Shown: positions 10,518-20,576 of the stretch, one piece after another
Layout: every line of letters begins with the position of its first letter
How positions within the stretch are numbered: the stretch's first letter is position 1
Source of the DNA: Blepharisma japonicum
Lineage: Eukaryota > Ciliophora > Heterotrichea > Heterotrichida > Blepharismidae
Assembly (NCBI GenBank): GCA_949751835.1
Contig: CATKHK010000040.1
Span: 62,001 to 126,000, forward strand
Length of the DNA: 64,000 nt
Direction of reading: 5' to 3'
Notes under the pieces: generated by a model
The model's database searches: none
Told to the model about the DNA's origin: nothing
The model's input: only the letters and a program-made list of their open reading frames with translations
Translations under genes and position numbers: made by a program

Positions 10518-11324
10518 ATGGATGGTAACACCGAGCTTATTCTAGCTCTTTCTCCAGCAAATTTGGGTTCATATTGCACAATCTGTGCCTATGAATTCAG
10601 TGATAGCCTTCTCCCTTTCGTTCTTGGATGTGGTCATACATTTTGTAGTCCATGCATTACGAAGTTAGACTCATGGCGTGGATATCGCTGTCCGAATTGT
10701 AAGAAAAAGGGTAGGAAATGCAACAAAAATTGTTCTTTAATTGAGGTCATAATAAGAAAATATTGCCCGATTCATTGGTTTGAACTTTCAGCTTATTGCA
10801 TTTTACATGATGAGCTTTTATGTATTGAGTGTGTTCTGGCTCATAAAGAAGACGATATCTTATTAATCAACAGCCCAAAAATCCCAAAAATAGTTAAAGA
10901 GAAAGAAAAACTATTAAAAGATTATGAAAATGAAGTCAATTATAATGTGGGAAAAGTGAAAAAAAATTTTAAAAAAATTAAATCAATCAAGATGGTAAAT
11001 AAGCGTTTTGATAAAATTATATCAAAGCTAATTAAATCCAAAGATGAAGCAATAAAAGGAATTAATGAAAAGCTCTCGAATTGTGTAGAAGAAATTGAGA
11101 ATTTAGCTAATAAAAATGAAATAAATGTAATTGAGCATAGATTAAATGAAAATCTAAGGGATTTAGAAGCCACCCAAAATGAAATTTTGGAGAAGAAAAA
11201 TAAATTTTTAGATCGTGAAATCATTAATGTGCTAAATTTTAAGAACCAAGACATGAAGCTGTGTATTCAATGTCAAAAAGAGTTTTCACTGAAAAATTGG
11301 TTGGCCGATTTATTGAGAGTATAA
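10518..11324 (+). CDS. TRIM-like RING/B-box coiled-coil protein
   Basis: Probable E3 ubiquitin ligase. The RING lies at residues about 20-65 (CTIC, CGHTFCSPC, CPNC), a B-box-like element at about 82-112 (CPIHWFELSAYCILHDELLCIEC..H), and a long Lys/Glu-rich coiled coil at about 115-240. The written frame ends with TAA at 11322-11324 (268 aa). A better match to the paralogue at 19330-20409 continues in another frame from about 11277: SINYSKSVESGLIVYKKKRK, ending at TAA 11393-11395. The paralogue has SIEYEDSIQQGALAYKKRK. So the 3' end has either an indel near an A5 run, a sequence error, or an unusual intron (see findings). Next to two Kelch genes. Confidence 0.85.
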   Translation: MDGNTELILALSPANLGSYCTICAYEFSDSLLPFVLGCGHTFCSPCITKLDSWRGYRCPNCKKKGRKCNKNCSLIEVIIRKYCPIHWFELSAYCILHDELLCIECVLAHKEDDILLINSPKIPKIVKEKEKLLKDYENEVNYNVGKVKKNFKKIKSIKMVNKRFDKIISKLIKSKDEAIKGINEKLSNCVEEIENLANKNEINVIEHRLNENLRDLEATQNEILEKKNKFLDREIINVLNFKNQDMKLCIQCQKEFSLKNWLADLLRV

Positions 11325-11527
11325 ATTATAGCAAATCTGTTGAAAGTGGGCTTATAGTTTACAAGAAAAAAAGAAAACTTGAAGAGAGCCAATAAAATCT
11401 ATAACTTTTAATTAAATTATCATAATATAATTCATAATAAAGAGTATCAAAAATTAGATGCCTTTATGAAACAAATTATCTAATGAAATTTCAATAAATT
11501 TATCAAAATTATTTATAAGTAAAGAGC

Positions 11528-12391
11528 ATGGAGATATATGATAACAGCATTGGAAGTACTAAAGATTCAACCTATCAATTATTATCTGAATTGTTTTTAT
11601 CAACAAATGAATATATTGAAAACGAATTTTTTAACTTAGAAATATCGTATATTGATCTAGATAGTCAGCTCGTTACATTGGATATTGAATCACTTTCAAT
11701 AAAACGAAAAATTAAATTAGAGTTTGGAGAGCTTTCCTTTATTTATACATCTATATGCAATCTTCCAGACAATAAATTATTCTGTTATGGTGGCAAAACT
11801 TTTGTTCCTTCAGGTGTATCATTTATTATTGATAATTTTTCTGACGTCATAATTTTGCAAAACGGGTTTCCTTGTTATTCTTCATCATCAATTTATTATC
11901 ATAAAAGCGTATATGTCTTTGGAGGTGTTAAGGAAGGCATTTTGAAATTGTGTGCAAGATATAGTTTAACATCCAAAAAATGATTTTCTCTTTCACCTCT
12001 GCCAGAAGCAGGCAAAGACTTTAGTCTCGATATTTTAGGGAGGTTTATTTTATATTCATCGCCTAATACTGGGTTATATATTTATGATACTTTTACGAAT
12101 TCTCATTTAAAAATTTTGGATATATGAAATAAATTAAAAAGATTAGTGTTGTGTGGAAATTCTAGAGGATATCTTTTGCAATCAAATGGAGATGTTTATG
12201 AAAGTGAATATGGCGATGTTTTTAATTGAAATATAGTTAGTTACTTCTCATTTTCTGATAGCCCTTTTATAGGTTGCAAGGTAAAACATAAAGATTGTGC
12301 TTATTTTATTTGTGGAGAAACATTATTTAAATTTGATATGACTAAGCTGAAAGGTATTAGGGTTAAATTTTTACCAAATATTATGCTATAA
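11528..12391 (+). CDS. Kelch-repeat protein
   Basis: 287 residues, read through several TGAs (Trp). It contains Kelch-type blades: NKLFCYGG, SVYVFGGVKEG and a Trp-type blade end. It is clearly paralogous to the proteins at 12666-13547 and 49230-50159, sharing the order C-(N/K)xP(D/G)NK-FCYG, then SG(V/I)(S/A)FIID, then (V)YxFGG. The second half is more divergent and the number of blades is uncertain. Kelch propellers bind proteins and are often substrate receptors for ubiquitin ligases. It lies 200 bp downstream of a RING/B-box gene in the same orientation, which makes a functional link plausible but unproven. Confidence 0.85.
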
Positions 12392-12665
12392 ATATTCAAA
12401 AGAAAAAATTGTATCCATTTAACGCATTTTAAAACAAACTATAAAATAAAATTTAATAATTTTTAAAATTGGTGAATAGATATTACTTATGGCCTAATTT
12501 AGCTTCTTCAGAGCTATTCATTTTTTCTATTGTTTGAGACAAGAAAATTTTCTAAATGTCGTTAAATCAAAATACATCAAAAAATTTAAATTCATCATAT
12601 TTTCTCAACAGTCCATCTTTTGCTTACCAATAATGTAAAATACATGATAATCTCATATAATATTA

Positions 12666-13547
12666 ATGAATTTAGAAAGTCAAAGATCAGAACTTCAGAG
12701 CCTCCAACTAGCTATTACTCCAAAAACACAAACTATTAAATATGCACTCAAGACTAAAGTCTTTTCTAATGAACTTCAAAATTCCTCAAGCATTTCATTT
12801 TTAACATTTAGAAAAAAGCTCATTACAATTAATCTTGAAACTCATGAAACCACTTGAAGAGAACTTAATATAAATCTTAATATATCCAAGCTTACTTCAA
12901 TATGCAAAATTCCAGGAAATAAATTTTTCTGTTATGGACAACTCCAAGGTGGTAATAGCCCATCTGGGATCGCTTTTATTATTGATGATTCTTATCAGGT
13001 CCAATATGTAAAATCAGGTCCTGCTTGCTCTCAAGCTTCTTTGTCATATAGTAATGGCTTTGTTTATGCCTTTGGAGGAACAAATCCAAGGTCTGTAAAG
13101 CTCTGCACTAAATATGATATTCAGAGAAATAAATGAAATCCTTTACACTCTCTTGAAAGACCTTGTAAATTAGTTTGCTCTGTAGCTATAGGAAAAGTCA
13201 TTCTATATTCTGGATCTCAAATAGACACTTATGTTTATGATCCATGGGTAAATTCCCATTGCAGAGTTTTGAGGCATAATAATAGCTTTAGGACTATTGT
13301 ATTTGAAGGTAATTCAAGAGGATATGTTATTGAAATAAAAGGAATTATATATGAAAGTAATTATAAAAATTTATTCAAATGAACCTCCATAGGAAGTACC
13401 GATTTTCAATATTTCTGAATTTTAGGTTTCAGAGCCGCTTATAATGGAAGCATCTATTTCATCCTATATGAGGATTTATTTAGGTTTGATCTTAAAACCA
13501 AAAAACTAGAAGAGACAAATCACATTGAGTGTGAAATAACAGAATAA
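12666..13547 (+). CDS. Kelch-repeat protein, paralogue of upstream gene
   Basis: 293 residues with in-frame TGAs at 12855 and at Kelch Trp positions (RNKWNPLHS, LFKWTSIGS). The segment NKFFCYGQLQGGNSPSGIAF aligns with the preceding gene, followed by GFVYAFGGTNPRS. The N-terminal 60 residues are polar and may be disordered. Ends TAA 13545-13547. The tandem position suggests local duplication; low similarity outside the blades suggests it is not recent. No catalytic residues are expected in this family. Confidence 0.85.
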
Positions 13548-13720
13548 ATTTAATTTAGCAAAGGTGATTAATGTAATATTTTTTAGTTGTTTTTATTAAT
13601 CTTATAAATATGCTATAAAAAATTTTATAGTATGATTTAAAAGCCAGAACTCCGGGAGAAATTCTTAGTTTATCATAAGGTTAATTTTCACGTACTTAAT
13701 TTAGACTGCTATTTTCTGAA

Positions 13721-14542
13721 ATGGAGCAAGGGGACACTTTAGAGATTTTATGTGAAGAAGATTCACAATTCATTTTGTGTCCAGCCTGTAAATCAGAGTT
13801 CAATTCTAATCTAATTCCATATGTTCTTAATTGCGGACACATATTTTGCATAATGTCTAAAAAGAGTAAAAATTGCTCAGTCACACTATTTATGTTTAAT
13901 TTGCAACAGCCTAAGTGAAAATATAATTGAAAATCATATCTTACTTAAAATCCTAGAAAAGCCCCTCCAACCAATTTTCTCCTTTGGAAATTCTCATAAA
14001 TTTGGAGTTGTAGCATATTACTCAGCTGATGATACTCTTATCTGCCAAAGGTGCTTAATAAACCATTTAACTCATGATTTTAGCTCTATTCAAAGCTCAA
14101 AAATCAAGAAGCTATAAATGCAAAAGCGCGTAAGTATACAGAAAACGAAAATAAAATAGCTGAGCTAATTTTAAAAACTCAAGCTCTTTAAGTGATATAG
14201 AAGAAATTAATAAAGAAAATGAGCATTTAAAAGTGCATATAGATAATATAAATAAAGAAAAAGAAAATCCTATTATTAAAATACAAAGGAATACTGAGTC
14301 TTTATACAAGAAATCGAAGAATTAGGGAATTTAAAGAGCTTGAATCAATGAAAAAATCTTTGAAAATCTATTTATCTAAACTTTTAGAGATGAAGGCTGA
14401 TATAAGTAAGAAGAAGGATCAGTTTTTGTCTTATAATGATATTAATATATTTGAATGAAAAAATCATGGAATTACACTAAATTTCTCAAGATCAAAAAAT
14501 TTTCCACCTTTGCCATCATTAAAATCATTGAATTACATTTAA
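13721..14542 (+). pseudogene. Broken TRIM-like RING gene
   Basis: Starts like the neighbouring RING genes: CPACKSEF, then NLIPYVLNCGHIFC. The frame then shifts near 13853 (right after HIFCI); the rest of the RING (SHYLCLICNS) is in another frame, followed by the B-box-like CQRCLINHLTHDF and a TAA at about 14115. Lys/Glu-rich coiled-coil sequence continues in yet other frames to a last open segment (DISKKKDQFLSYNDINIFEW) ending TAA at 14540-14542. At least three frame breaks are needed, so this is a host-gene pseudogene rather than a gene with short introns; no 15-nt GT...AG introns at those points repair it. Confidence 0.7.
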
Positions 14543-14886
14543 TCAATCTTTAATGGGCATTTGATTTTTAAAAATAAAAAGAAAAAATTAGAGCAAAAGT
14601 AAAATTTAAATTATTGTATTTGGGCCATATTAAGAATGTCTATTATAAATTACTAATAATTTAGCTAAAATAAAGCAGATTAGAAAATAAGCGGAATCAT
14701 TCTTCATTATCAGCATTCTAATAGTTTGATTACATTATAATTTCAATCAATTTATTAGATTTACTTTTCTTTCAACTAAAATAGCCTACAATTAAAATTT
14801 AATAGATATTTCTATATAAATATCTATCATAAAACATTTATTCCATTTCTCATTTTAAAGTTACAATAAATAATACACTTCAAACT
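14543..14886. other. 344-bp AT-rich spacer
   Basis: No ORF or RNA gene could be supported. Repeated poly-A/T tracts only; likely the promoter region of the downstream membrane-protein gene. Confidence 0.5.
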
Positions 14887-15510
14887 ATGGAAGCTGAGGA
14901 TAAGATAAAAGAACAATATCAAGGATCAAACTTCAGAGAAACACAGAACCTTGATCAGAGTGTTGAAAACCCAAGATCTCCTTTTATCTTAATACCAAAA
15001 GGGTCTCAATCTTCATCCAGATACCAGACAATAGATCCAAACCAAACAATTCCTTCTATAGCATTTTCAAATCAATGGAAAAGCATAAAATTCGATAATA
15101 TTATCAAGCTATCAATCCAGATCAAGTTTCTAGCTTTATTAGATATGTTTGGATTTCTAATTATCTATCCATTCATTCATCTATGAATGATACCGTTCAT
15201 CTTTTATGCAATTTTGGGTATTGCTTCTTATATATGAATGAACAGAAAATTACTCGTTTGCTACATTGTGACAATTATTATTGTGCTGTTTTCTAAGGCA
15301 TTTTTTATAGACAAAGTTAATTGAATTATGAAAGTTTTATTGATAGCTCATGGGTTTATTGAAGGAGTTATATTGAGCTACTCAGTTGAGTTTTGCAGAG
15401 GGCTAGGAACCTTGAGTCCTCAAGAGCTTCTTGAAGTTATGAACTTGAGGGAAATGAGAAAAAGGATAGAAATGTCTCAGAAAAAGATCTGCAGATGGAT
15501 TTACTTTTAA
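14887..15510 (+). CDS. Four-span membrane protein, unknown
   Basis: 207 residues with three in-frame TGAs read as Trp (around 15184, 15235 and 15324). The first 75 residues are polar and charged (cytosolic tail). Three to four hydrophobic segments follow at about 78-95, 100-118, 124-140 and 149-165, and the C-terminus is a basic helix ending RWIYF. The family was not recognised. If TGA were a stop the gene would be cut exactly between membrane spans, so the joined frame is preferred. Confidence 0.75.
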
Positions 15511-15660
15511 ACGCAAAAAGAATTAGCTGATATTGCTTTTGGAAAATTTATAAAATATAATTATAGTATTAAATCTTTGCCTTTAATTGATTTATTAGGT
15601 TAGGTTTAATTATAAATCTATCTTATGTTTTAATTATTTTTTTGCAAAGGAAATCTTAAA

Positions 15661-16074
15661 ATGATAAAATTAATGAGAACTTTGGCTTGCATTTATGTCC
15701 TACTTTATCTTGTATATTCATCAGACTTATTAGTCCTTGACTCGCTAACAATAGAGGATGCAATAAAAGAGCATGAAAATTTAATGATAGAGTTTTATGC
15801 TCCATGGTGTATTCATTGCAAAGCACTTGCACCTCACTATGAGCAAGCATCAACTCAACTTAAATTAAAGGGTGAAAATATAGTTATGGCAACTATTGAT
15901 GGAACTTCTGTGCCTTCCGAAATTGCAGCTAAATGGGATGTCAGAAGTTACCCATCACTTCTTTTTTTTAAAGGTGGAAAATTCATAGAAAAATATATTG
16001 GGCCTCGGGTTACCGAAAAAATAATAGACTATTTAATAAGGCAATCAAAATCAGAAGAAAAGCGTGATCTTTAA
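15661..16074 (+). CDS. Secreted/ER thioredoxin-fold protein (PDI-like)
   Basis: 137 residues. Residues 1-20 are a hydrophobic signal peptide. One thioredoxin domain follows with active site APWCIHCKALAPHY (Cys50 and Cys53), the cis-Pro region RSYPSLLFF, and a C-terminal helix. It resembles a single PDI a-type domain, which forms or isomerises disulfides in the ER. It ends EEKRDL, which is reminiscent of, but not identical to, KDEL-type ER retention signals. Full PDIs have two or more such domains; this is a one-domain version as found in many protists. Starts ATG 15661, ends TAA. Confidence 0.92.
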   Translation: MIKLMRTLACIYVLLYLVYSSDLLVLDSLTIEDAIKEHENLMIEFYAPWCIHCKALAPHYEQASTQLKLKGENIVMATIDGTSVPSEIAAKWDVRSYPSLLFFKGGKFIEKYIGPRVTEKIIDYLIRQSKSEEKRDL

Positions 16075-16479
16075 TTAAAAGATTTTTTATTTATAATTAT
16101 AAATTATACAAATTGCGTTTCTTTGTTTTATGAGCTTATTGAATGAAATAATTCCTCATTATTTGCAATATAAATTGATAGCTTGTTATATAAGTGGGAT
16201 TTAAATTCTTTCTTAAAAATTTATCGAAAATTAATAATTTTTAATTAGAGTCAATTTAAAAAATTACTATTAAACTATCCAAAATTTATAAATAATTTTG
16301 CCTTATTCCCTACTTATTGATCAGTCTTAGAAATAATTCAAATTTGCATACTGCTTAAATTCTTCAAAATAATTTATTTGTTTACTTATATTTGATCTAA
16401 GGAAATATGATACATCTAAGAAAATATTATTTAAGGAGTTATTCTATTTTTCATTTATACTAAAAATGTTAAATTATCT
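16075..16479. other. 405-bp AT-rich spacer between convergent genes
   Basis: Lies between the 3' ends of the thioredoxin gene and the minus-strand gene at 16480-17229. No supportable coding or RNA feature. Confidence 0.5.
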
Positions 16480-17229
16480 TTATAGATTTACCAAGCTATT
16501 GCTGCTTTCTCCTTCAAAGGCATCCATAATTGGATCAATTATAGATAAGTCTATTTTATTACTAAAAATTTTTGTAGCTACTTTACTTTCTTGTTGTAGA
16601 TGTTCTGTAATTATCTCATTAGGCCTTTGTGAACTTGAAATTATGCTATCATTTTTTCGTTGGTTATTTTTAAGCATGCTTGGAAATAGTCTTTTTCTTA
16701 GGCAAGTAGCTGGAGTAATAGCAATTATTCTAGGCCTATTTGGAGTAGAATTTGAAACAAAAGGATTAGCCAAAATGCTTGATGAATTTTCTTGGCTACA
16801 TTTTTTATTCCAAGAAATCCCTTCTTTTTTTGAATTAAATATGCTCGAAAAAGACTGGCTCGACAAAAATGAGTCGTGAGGTGCCTCACCAGAGCCAAGT
16901 CTGTTCTGAAAAGACGATATAGATCAGTCAGACTCAGCAGTTTCAAGCTTTTCTGAAGCTTGATGTTGAGGGAAAAATTTATCTGCTTTTTTTACAACAA
17001 TTGATGACTTATGGTTGATTGACGCAGCTGAAGCTATATGAGTCAGCGAACACCCTCGTTTGGGCCCAATATCATTAGATAAAGGAGTTTGCGTGGAAGA
17101 ATTTGTCTTCTGAGATATGAATTCTTGTAAAGACGAAATGTTCAAATTTGATCCACTATATGTTTTGCTAGGAGTCTTCTTGTTACGTTTGCATAAGATA
17201 AAAGATAAGCATGATGGTGAATTTGACAT
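16480..17229 (-). CDS. Ser/Asn/Lys-rich disordered hypothetical protein
   Basis: 249 residues from ATG 17229 to TAA at 16480-16482, crossing in-frame TGAs such as the one at 16924-16926. Composition is dominated by Ser, Asn, Lys and Gln with short basic patches (LCKRNKKTPSK), and no hydrophobic core is apparent. Function is not recognised. The plus strand over the same bases is also open for 137 residues, but that stretch is hydrophobic reverse-complement noise without supporting context. Confidence 0.65.
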
Positions 17230-17360
17230 TTTTTATTTATAAAAAATTATTTGAGGTAAAGTAATTTACTTTTCATATTGCAGAATTATCATGCTATACG
17301 GTTTATTATTCTGCATTTATTTAACATTTACTGATTAAGAATGAAATTTATTAAGAAATT

Positions 17361-18749
17361 TTAATCAAATTCGTGTGGGATTGAGTTTTCAATTGCGTCT
17401 CCAATCATCTCAGTTATTAAATTTTCGTCTAATTCTGCTTTAATATTCATCCCAACTTTGGCGAATTCTGCGTGGAGCTTTGTGGAGTGTTCTTTATAAT
17501 TTTGGAGTCTTTTTCTCACAGCTTCATGGGAATCTTCTTCAAGAATGACTAAACGGTCTCTTAAGCCTTGATCTTCTGGAAGCGAAGCGACACTATAAAA
17601 TTTTCCAGAAACTGGGTCTAGCCTTCTTTGCTCAATTCTTTCATATACTAATGCATCTGAGCTTTCCAAGAAAAATACATGAGATGGCTGAATTTTGAAT
17701 TCTTTTAGTGACCTTATTTGTTCAACTGTTTTTGGGAATCCATCTAGAACCCATCCGTTCATTTTGCAATCTGTTTCTTGAAGCCTATTTCTTACTAGCT
17801 CTGTTATAATAAAGTCAGGGACCATGTCTCCAGTAGACATAATTGCAGCAATATTTTTCCCAATTTCTGATTTTCTGTTAATTTGGTCTCTTAGCAGCTG
17901 ACTTGTTGAAACTAGTGAGAGACCATATCTGACAGCCAAATTTTGAGCTTGTGATGATCTTCCTGATCCTGGAGGCCCTAATAAAATCACTTTAGGTGGC
18001 CTTCTTGGGGCATTAGACCTTCCTTTCATTAAGAATATCCTTGCCACTCTGTCAGCTATTTTATCAACAGTCCCTGTTGCATCTATTTCATGCCATTGAT
18101 TTTTATACACATCTTTGACTCCATTTAAGTTATAGGTAAGTTCTTCCACTGCTCTTTCAGAAGCTTCATCAGCTACGCTGTCGTCTAAAGGTTTTACTTC
18201 TTGTGACTCAATGAAATTCTGTCTGAATTTTTCTTTGTAAGCATTTTCGTCAGCAGTTAAAATTGCAACGCGGTCTGGGATAATTCCTGCTCTTTGGAGA
18301 GCAAGGCTTTGGACTCGAGTACGTGGGCAGCCATTTAAGATGTAGCTTTTGCCTTGTTTTTCTAAGCCTTCAAGAATTGGCATTAAAATATCAAGAACTA
18401 TTTCGTCTGAAACATAAGTGCCCTGACGCCAAGCTGAAAGGACTCCTTCTGCGTGCTTTCCTGCTTTTTTGACTTCGTTTTTGAGGAGGTCGTAAACGTT
18501 GACGGATTCGACTCGGAATCGTGAGGCCAAGTCGCGAGCTATCATGCGACGAGAGTTGCCGATACCTCCTGTAAGGAAGAGCCGCCGCCGACGAGGATTT
18601 TCGAGTTTTTGAATTAGAAAATCGATTGGATCGTCTGGTTTATCTATGAGAAGCTCTTTCAAAAGATACTCAAAAAGTTCATACACATCGTTGGACTCCA
18701 AATAATCTTCAACACCTTGCTGATACTCAAGTTTTTGCTTTAAGTCCAT
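17361..18749 (-). CDS. AK8: Adenylate kinase 8-like protein with two kinase domains
   Basis: 462 residues, no in-frame TGA. Residues about 13-50 resemble an RIIa/DPY-30 dimerisation-docking helix pair (VYELFEYLLKELL). Two nucleotide-kinase domains follow. The first has GGIGNSRR (61-68) and NGCPRT (139-144); the second has GPPGSGRSS (258-266), DGFPKT and an RLDPVSG lid. Both P-loops lack the usual Lys (Arg in the second), so ATP use may be weak or altered. AK8 is an axonemal double-domain adenylate kinase in animals and protists that helps maintain ATP/ADP in cilia. Axonemal location here is inference from the family. Ends TAA 17361-17363. Confidence 0.88.
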   Translation of the reverse strand: MDLKQKLEYQQGVEDYLESNDVYELFEYLLKELLIDKPDDPIDFLIQKLENPRRRRLFLTGGIGNSRRMIARDLASRFRVESVNVYDLLKNEVKKAGKHAEGVLSAWRQGTYVSDEIVLDILMPILEGLEKQGKSYILNGCPRTRVQSLALQRAGIIPDRVAILTADENAYKEKFRQNFIESQEVKPLDDSVADEASERAVEELTYNLNGVKDVYKNQWHEIDATGTVDKIADRVARIFLMKGRSNAPRRPPKVILLGPPGSGRSSQAQNLAVRYGLSLVSTSQLLRDQINRKSEIGKNIAAIMSTGDMVPDFIITELVRNRLQETDCKMNGWVLDGFPKTVEQIRSLKEFKIQPSHVFFLESSDALVYERIEQRRLDPVSGKFYSVASLPEDQGLRDRLVILEEDSHEAVRKRLQNYKEHSTKLHAEFAKVGMNIKAELDENLITEMIGDAIENSIPHEFD

Positions 18750-18924
18750 AACTGAAATTAAATAAAGATGAAATTTTGTGCAGTTTTGAGTGAATTGGAT
18801 TATTAAAGATAGAAGAGAATGTTAATTTTATGAATGATAAATTGATTTAGAAGATTATAGCTTTTAGTGAAGTATTACAATAAAGAAATTTTTAATTAAA
18901 AATAATTCATCATTGCACCTTCTT

Positions 18925-19257
18925 TTACTTTGATGGCTTCTTCCATATCTTTTTAATTTTCTGCTGAATTTGAGCAGCCTTATGTTGTACTTCTTTGAAT
19001 TTTTATATAAGATTTCAAGCGGAGATTTGGAATAAGCACGAAATGAGTGAGCCTTTCATTTGCCATTGGGCTTGCTCTATTTCCTCTCTCTATTCATAAT
19101 TTAAGGGCTTTTCGCTCATAATTGTAGCCATCTTGGGTAACTATAGGGTCTCTCATATTTCTTGGATTATTGGACAAATAATATTCTCAGGGATATCGTT
19201 TCCTCCATCTTGACTGATAACTTTAATTGAAAATTTAACAGACTGATAGAGTCACTT
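18925..19257 (-). pseudogene. U-box domain relic
   Basis: Read on the minus strand, an acidic lead (DGGNDIPENIICPI) is followed, after a one-base frame change near 19150, by an excellent U-box: RDPIVTQDGYNYERKALKLW, then RGNRASPMANERLTH. A second frame change near 19000 is needed to reach the Lys/Gln-rich helix ending KKIWKKPSK before TAA at 18925-18927. U-boxes are RING-like E2-binding domains of E3 ligases. Because two frame changes are required and the remainder of a ligase is missing, I call it a host pseudogene. The rest of 18750-19329 shows nothing else. Confidence 0.75.
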
Positions 19258-19329
19258 AATTTATTTTTCACAAATTATAAAAGTTCGTTCAATTATTTAA
19301 TTTCTCAAGTAATAGCATAAGCATATAAA

Positions 19330-20409
19330 TTAATTAGCTTCAATTTCTGGCTTCGGATTGCTTGCTTTCAACTCAGGCTTGCTTATTTCTTGCTCTTTTA
19401 TTTCCATCTCAGGCTTTGTTATTTCCAGCTCTTTTGTTTCGATCTTCATTACAGTCTGCTGATCTTGAATGAGCTCATTTGTTATCTTTTCCCTAATTTC
19501 TTCAGGCTCTTCTTCCATCTTTAATTTTCTCTTTTTATAAGCCAGAGCCCCCTGCTGTATTGAATCTTCATACTCAATTGAATCTATAGGTGGTGCCACA
19601 AGTCTATCTCTACTAAACGTTTTCGCTGGCTTAACCAGCATCATATCTTTATTTTTTATTTCAAGCTGGCTCACCACATCTAAATTTGGAAACTTGTCTT
19701 TCTTTTTCTGCATAAGTTTAAAAGCTTTTGCAAAATGGCTCAAGTTATCAGTGACTTTCTGCAGCAAATCTTTTATTTCTTTTTTCTTTATAATTCCTTC
19801 GATTTCATCAATACATGCTTGGGTTTTTTCATTTAATCGCTTAATTATTTCTTCTTTGGCTTCAATGATTTTACTTATATGTACCTCATACTGACTGTTC
19901 TGGTCTCTTAAATCTTCAAGCTCTTGGACTTCTATTTTAGACTCATTCACATAATCATGCATTCTGCTCACGAATTCTGTCAGTAAAACTTCTTTATCTT
20001 TGGTATATTTCTTTATTTTGGGACTATCTAGCATGAAATATTCTTGCCGCTTGTGTTCTGGTAAGCAAGTTGAGCATAAAAGATGGTCGTGGGTAGGACA
20101 GAACGCGACGAAGTCTAAACCATGGTGGATGCAGACCTTTTTTTCTAGATATTTTATTAGATTTGTGTGCTTATCAGCGTATCTACTTTTGCCTTTGCAA
20201 GTTGGACAAACGTAAAATAATGAGCCTGTGGTTTCAGCTGTCGAGCGCATCTTGTTTTTGTTGAGGCAAGGGAGACAGAAATAGTGTTTGCAAGATTGAA
20301 GGATGTAGGGAAGCTGGCTTAAAGGGTCGTAATCTTTGCCACAAATTTCGCAAGAAGTGTTGAACTGGATTGTGCTGTTTGCTAAGAGCGTTTCTGAAGT
20401 TTGTTGCAT
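19330..20409 (-). CDS. TRIM-like RING/B-box coiled-coil protein
   Basis: 359 residues, ATG 20409 to TAA 19330-19332, no TGA. RING at about 20-65 (CEICGKDY, CKHYFCLPC, CPTC), B-box-like element at about 90-120 (CIHHGLDFVAFCPTHDHLLC..C..H), coiled coil to about 240. A linker with YKKRKLKMEEE follows, then a tail of imperfect Glu/Lys/Pro repeats (ELEITKPEMEIKEQEISKPE). Probable E3 ubiquitin ligase; the tail may be a flexible binding region. Paralogous to 10518-11324 and to the broken copy at 13721-14542, so the 10-20 kb part of the window holds a RING family cluster. Confidence 0.9.
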   Translation of the reverse strand: MQQTSETLLANSTIQFNTSCEICGKDYDPLSQLPYILQSCKHYFCLPCLNKNKMRSTAETTGSLFYVCPTCKGKSRYADKHTNLIKYLEKKVCIHHGLDFVAFCPTHDHLLCSTCLPEHKRQEYFMLDSPKIKKYTKDKEVLLTEFVSRMHDYVNESKIEVQELEDLRDQNSQYEVHISKIIEAKEEIIKRLNEKTQACIDEIEGIIKKKEIKDLLQKVTDNLSHFAKAFKLMQKKKDKFPNLDVVSQLEIKNKDMMLVKPAKTFSRDRLVAPPIDSIEYEDSIQQGALAYKKRKLKMEEEPEEIREKITNELIQDQQTVMKIETKELEITKPEMEIKEQEISKPELKASNPKPEIEAN

Positions 20410-20576
20410 TCAAAAAATTATAATAATAAGAAAGTCCCCTTTGGAATTTATTAAACTAAAATCCCATTTTATATTATATAGTATCTTATTTAAAGCAAAC
20501 AGCAAATATATGCCATTTATATGAATCAATGACTCAAAAATTGCATTAAATTATAATATCTCTTCTTTACTTAAAA

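Noticed and set aside
11264-11283. A normal 20-nt intron in the TRIM-like gene
   Set aside because: All proven introns in the window are 15 nt; an indel in a homopolymer explains the frame equally well, so I left it as a finding and not a feature.
13721-14542. Intact RING gene with many tiny introns
   Set aside because: The frame breaks do not coincide with GT...AG intervals of 15-16 nt; a pseudogene is simpler.
16466-16879. A 137-residue hydrophobic protein on the plus strand
   Set aside because: It is the antisense of the Ser/Asn-rich minus-strand gene; hydrophobic runs arise from complementing Ser/Lys/Asn codons, and it lacks any motif.
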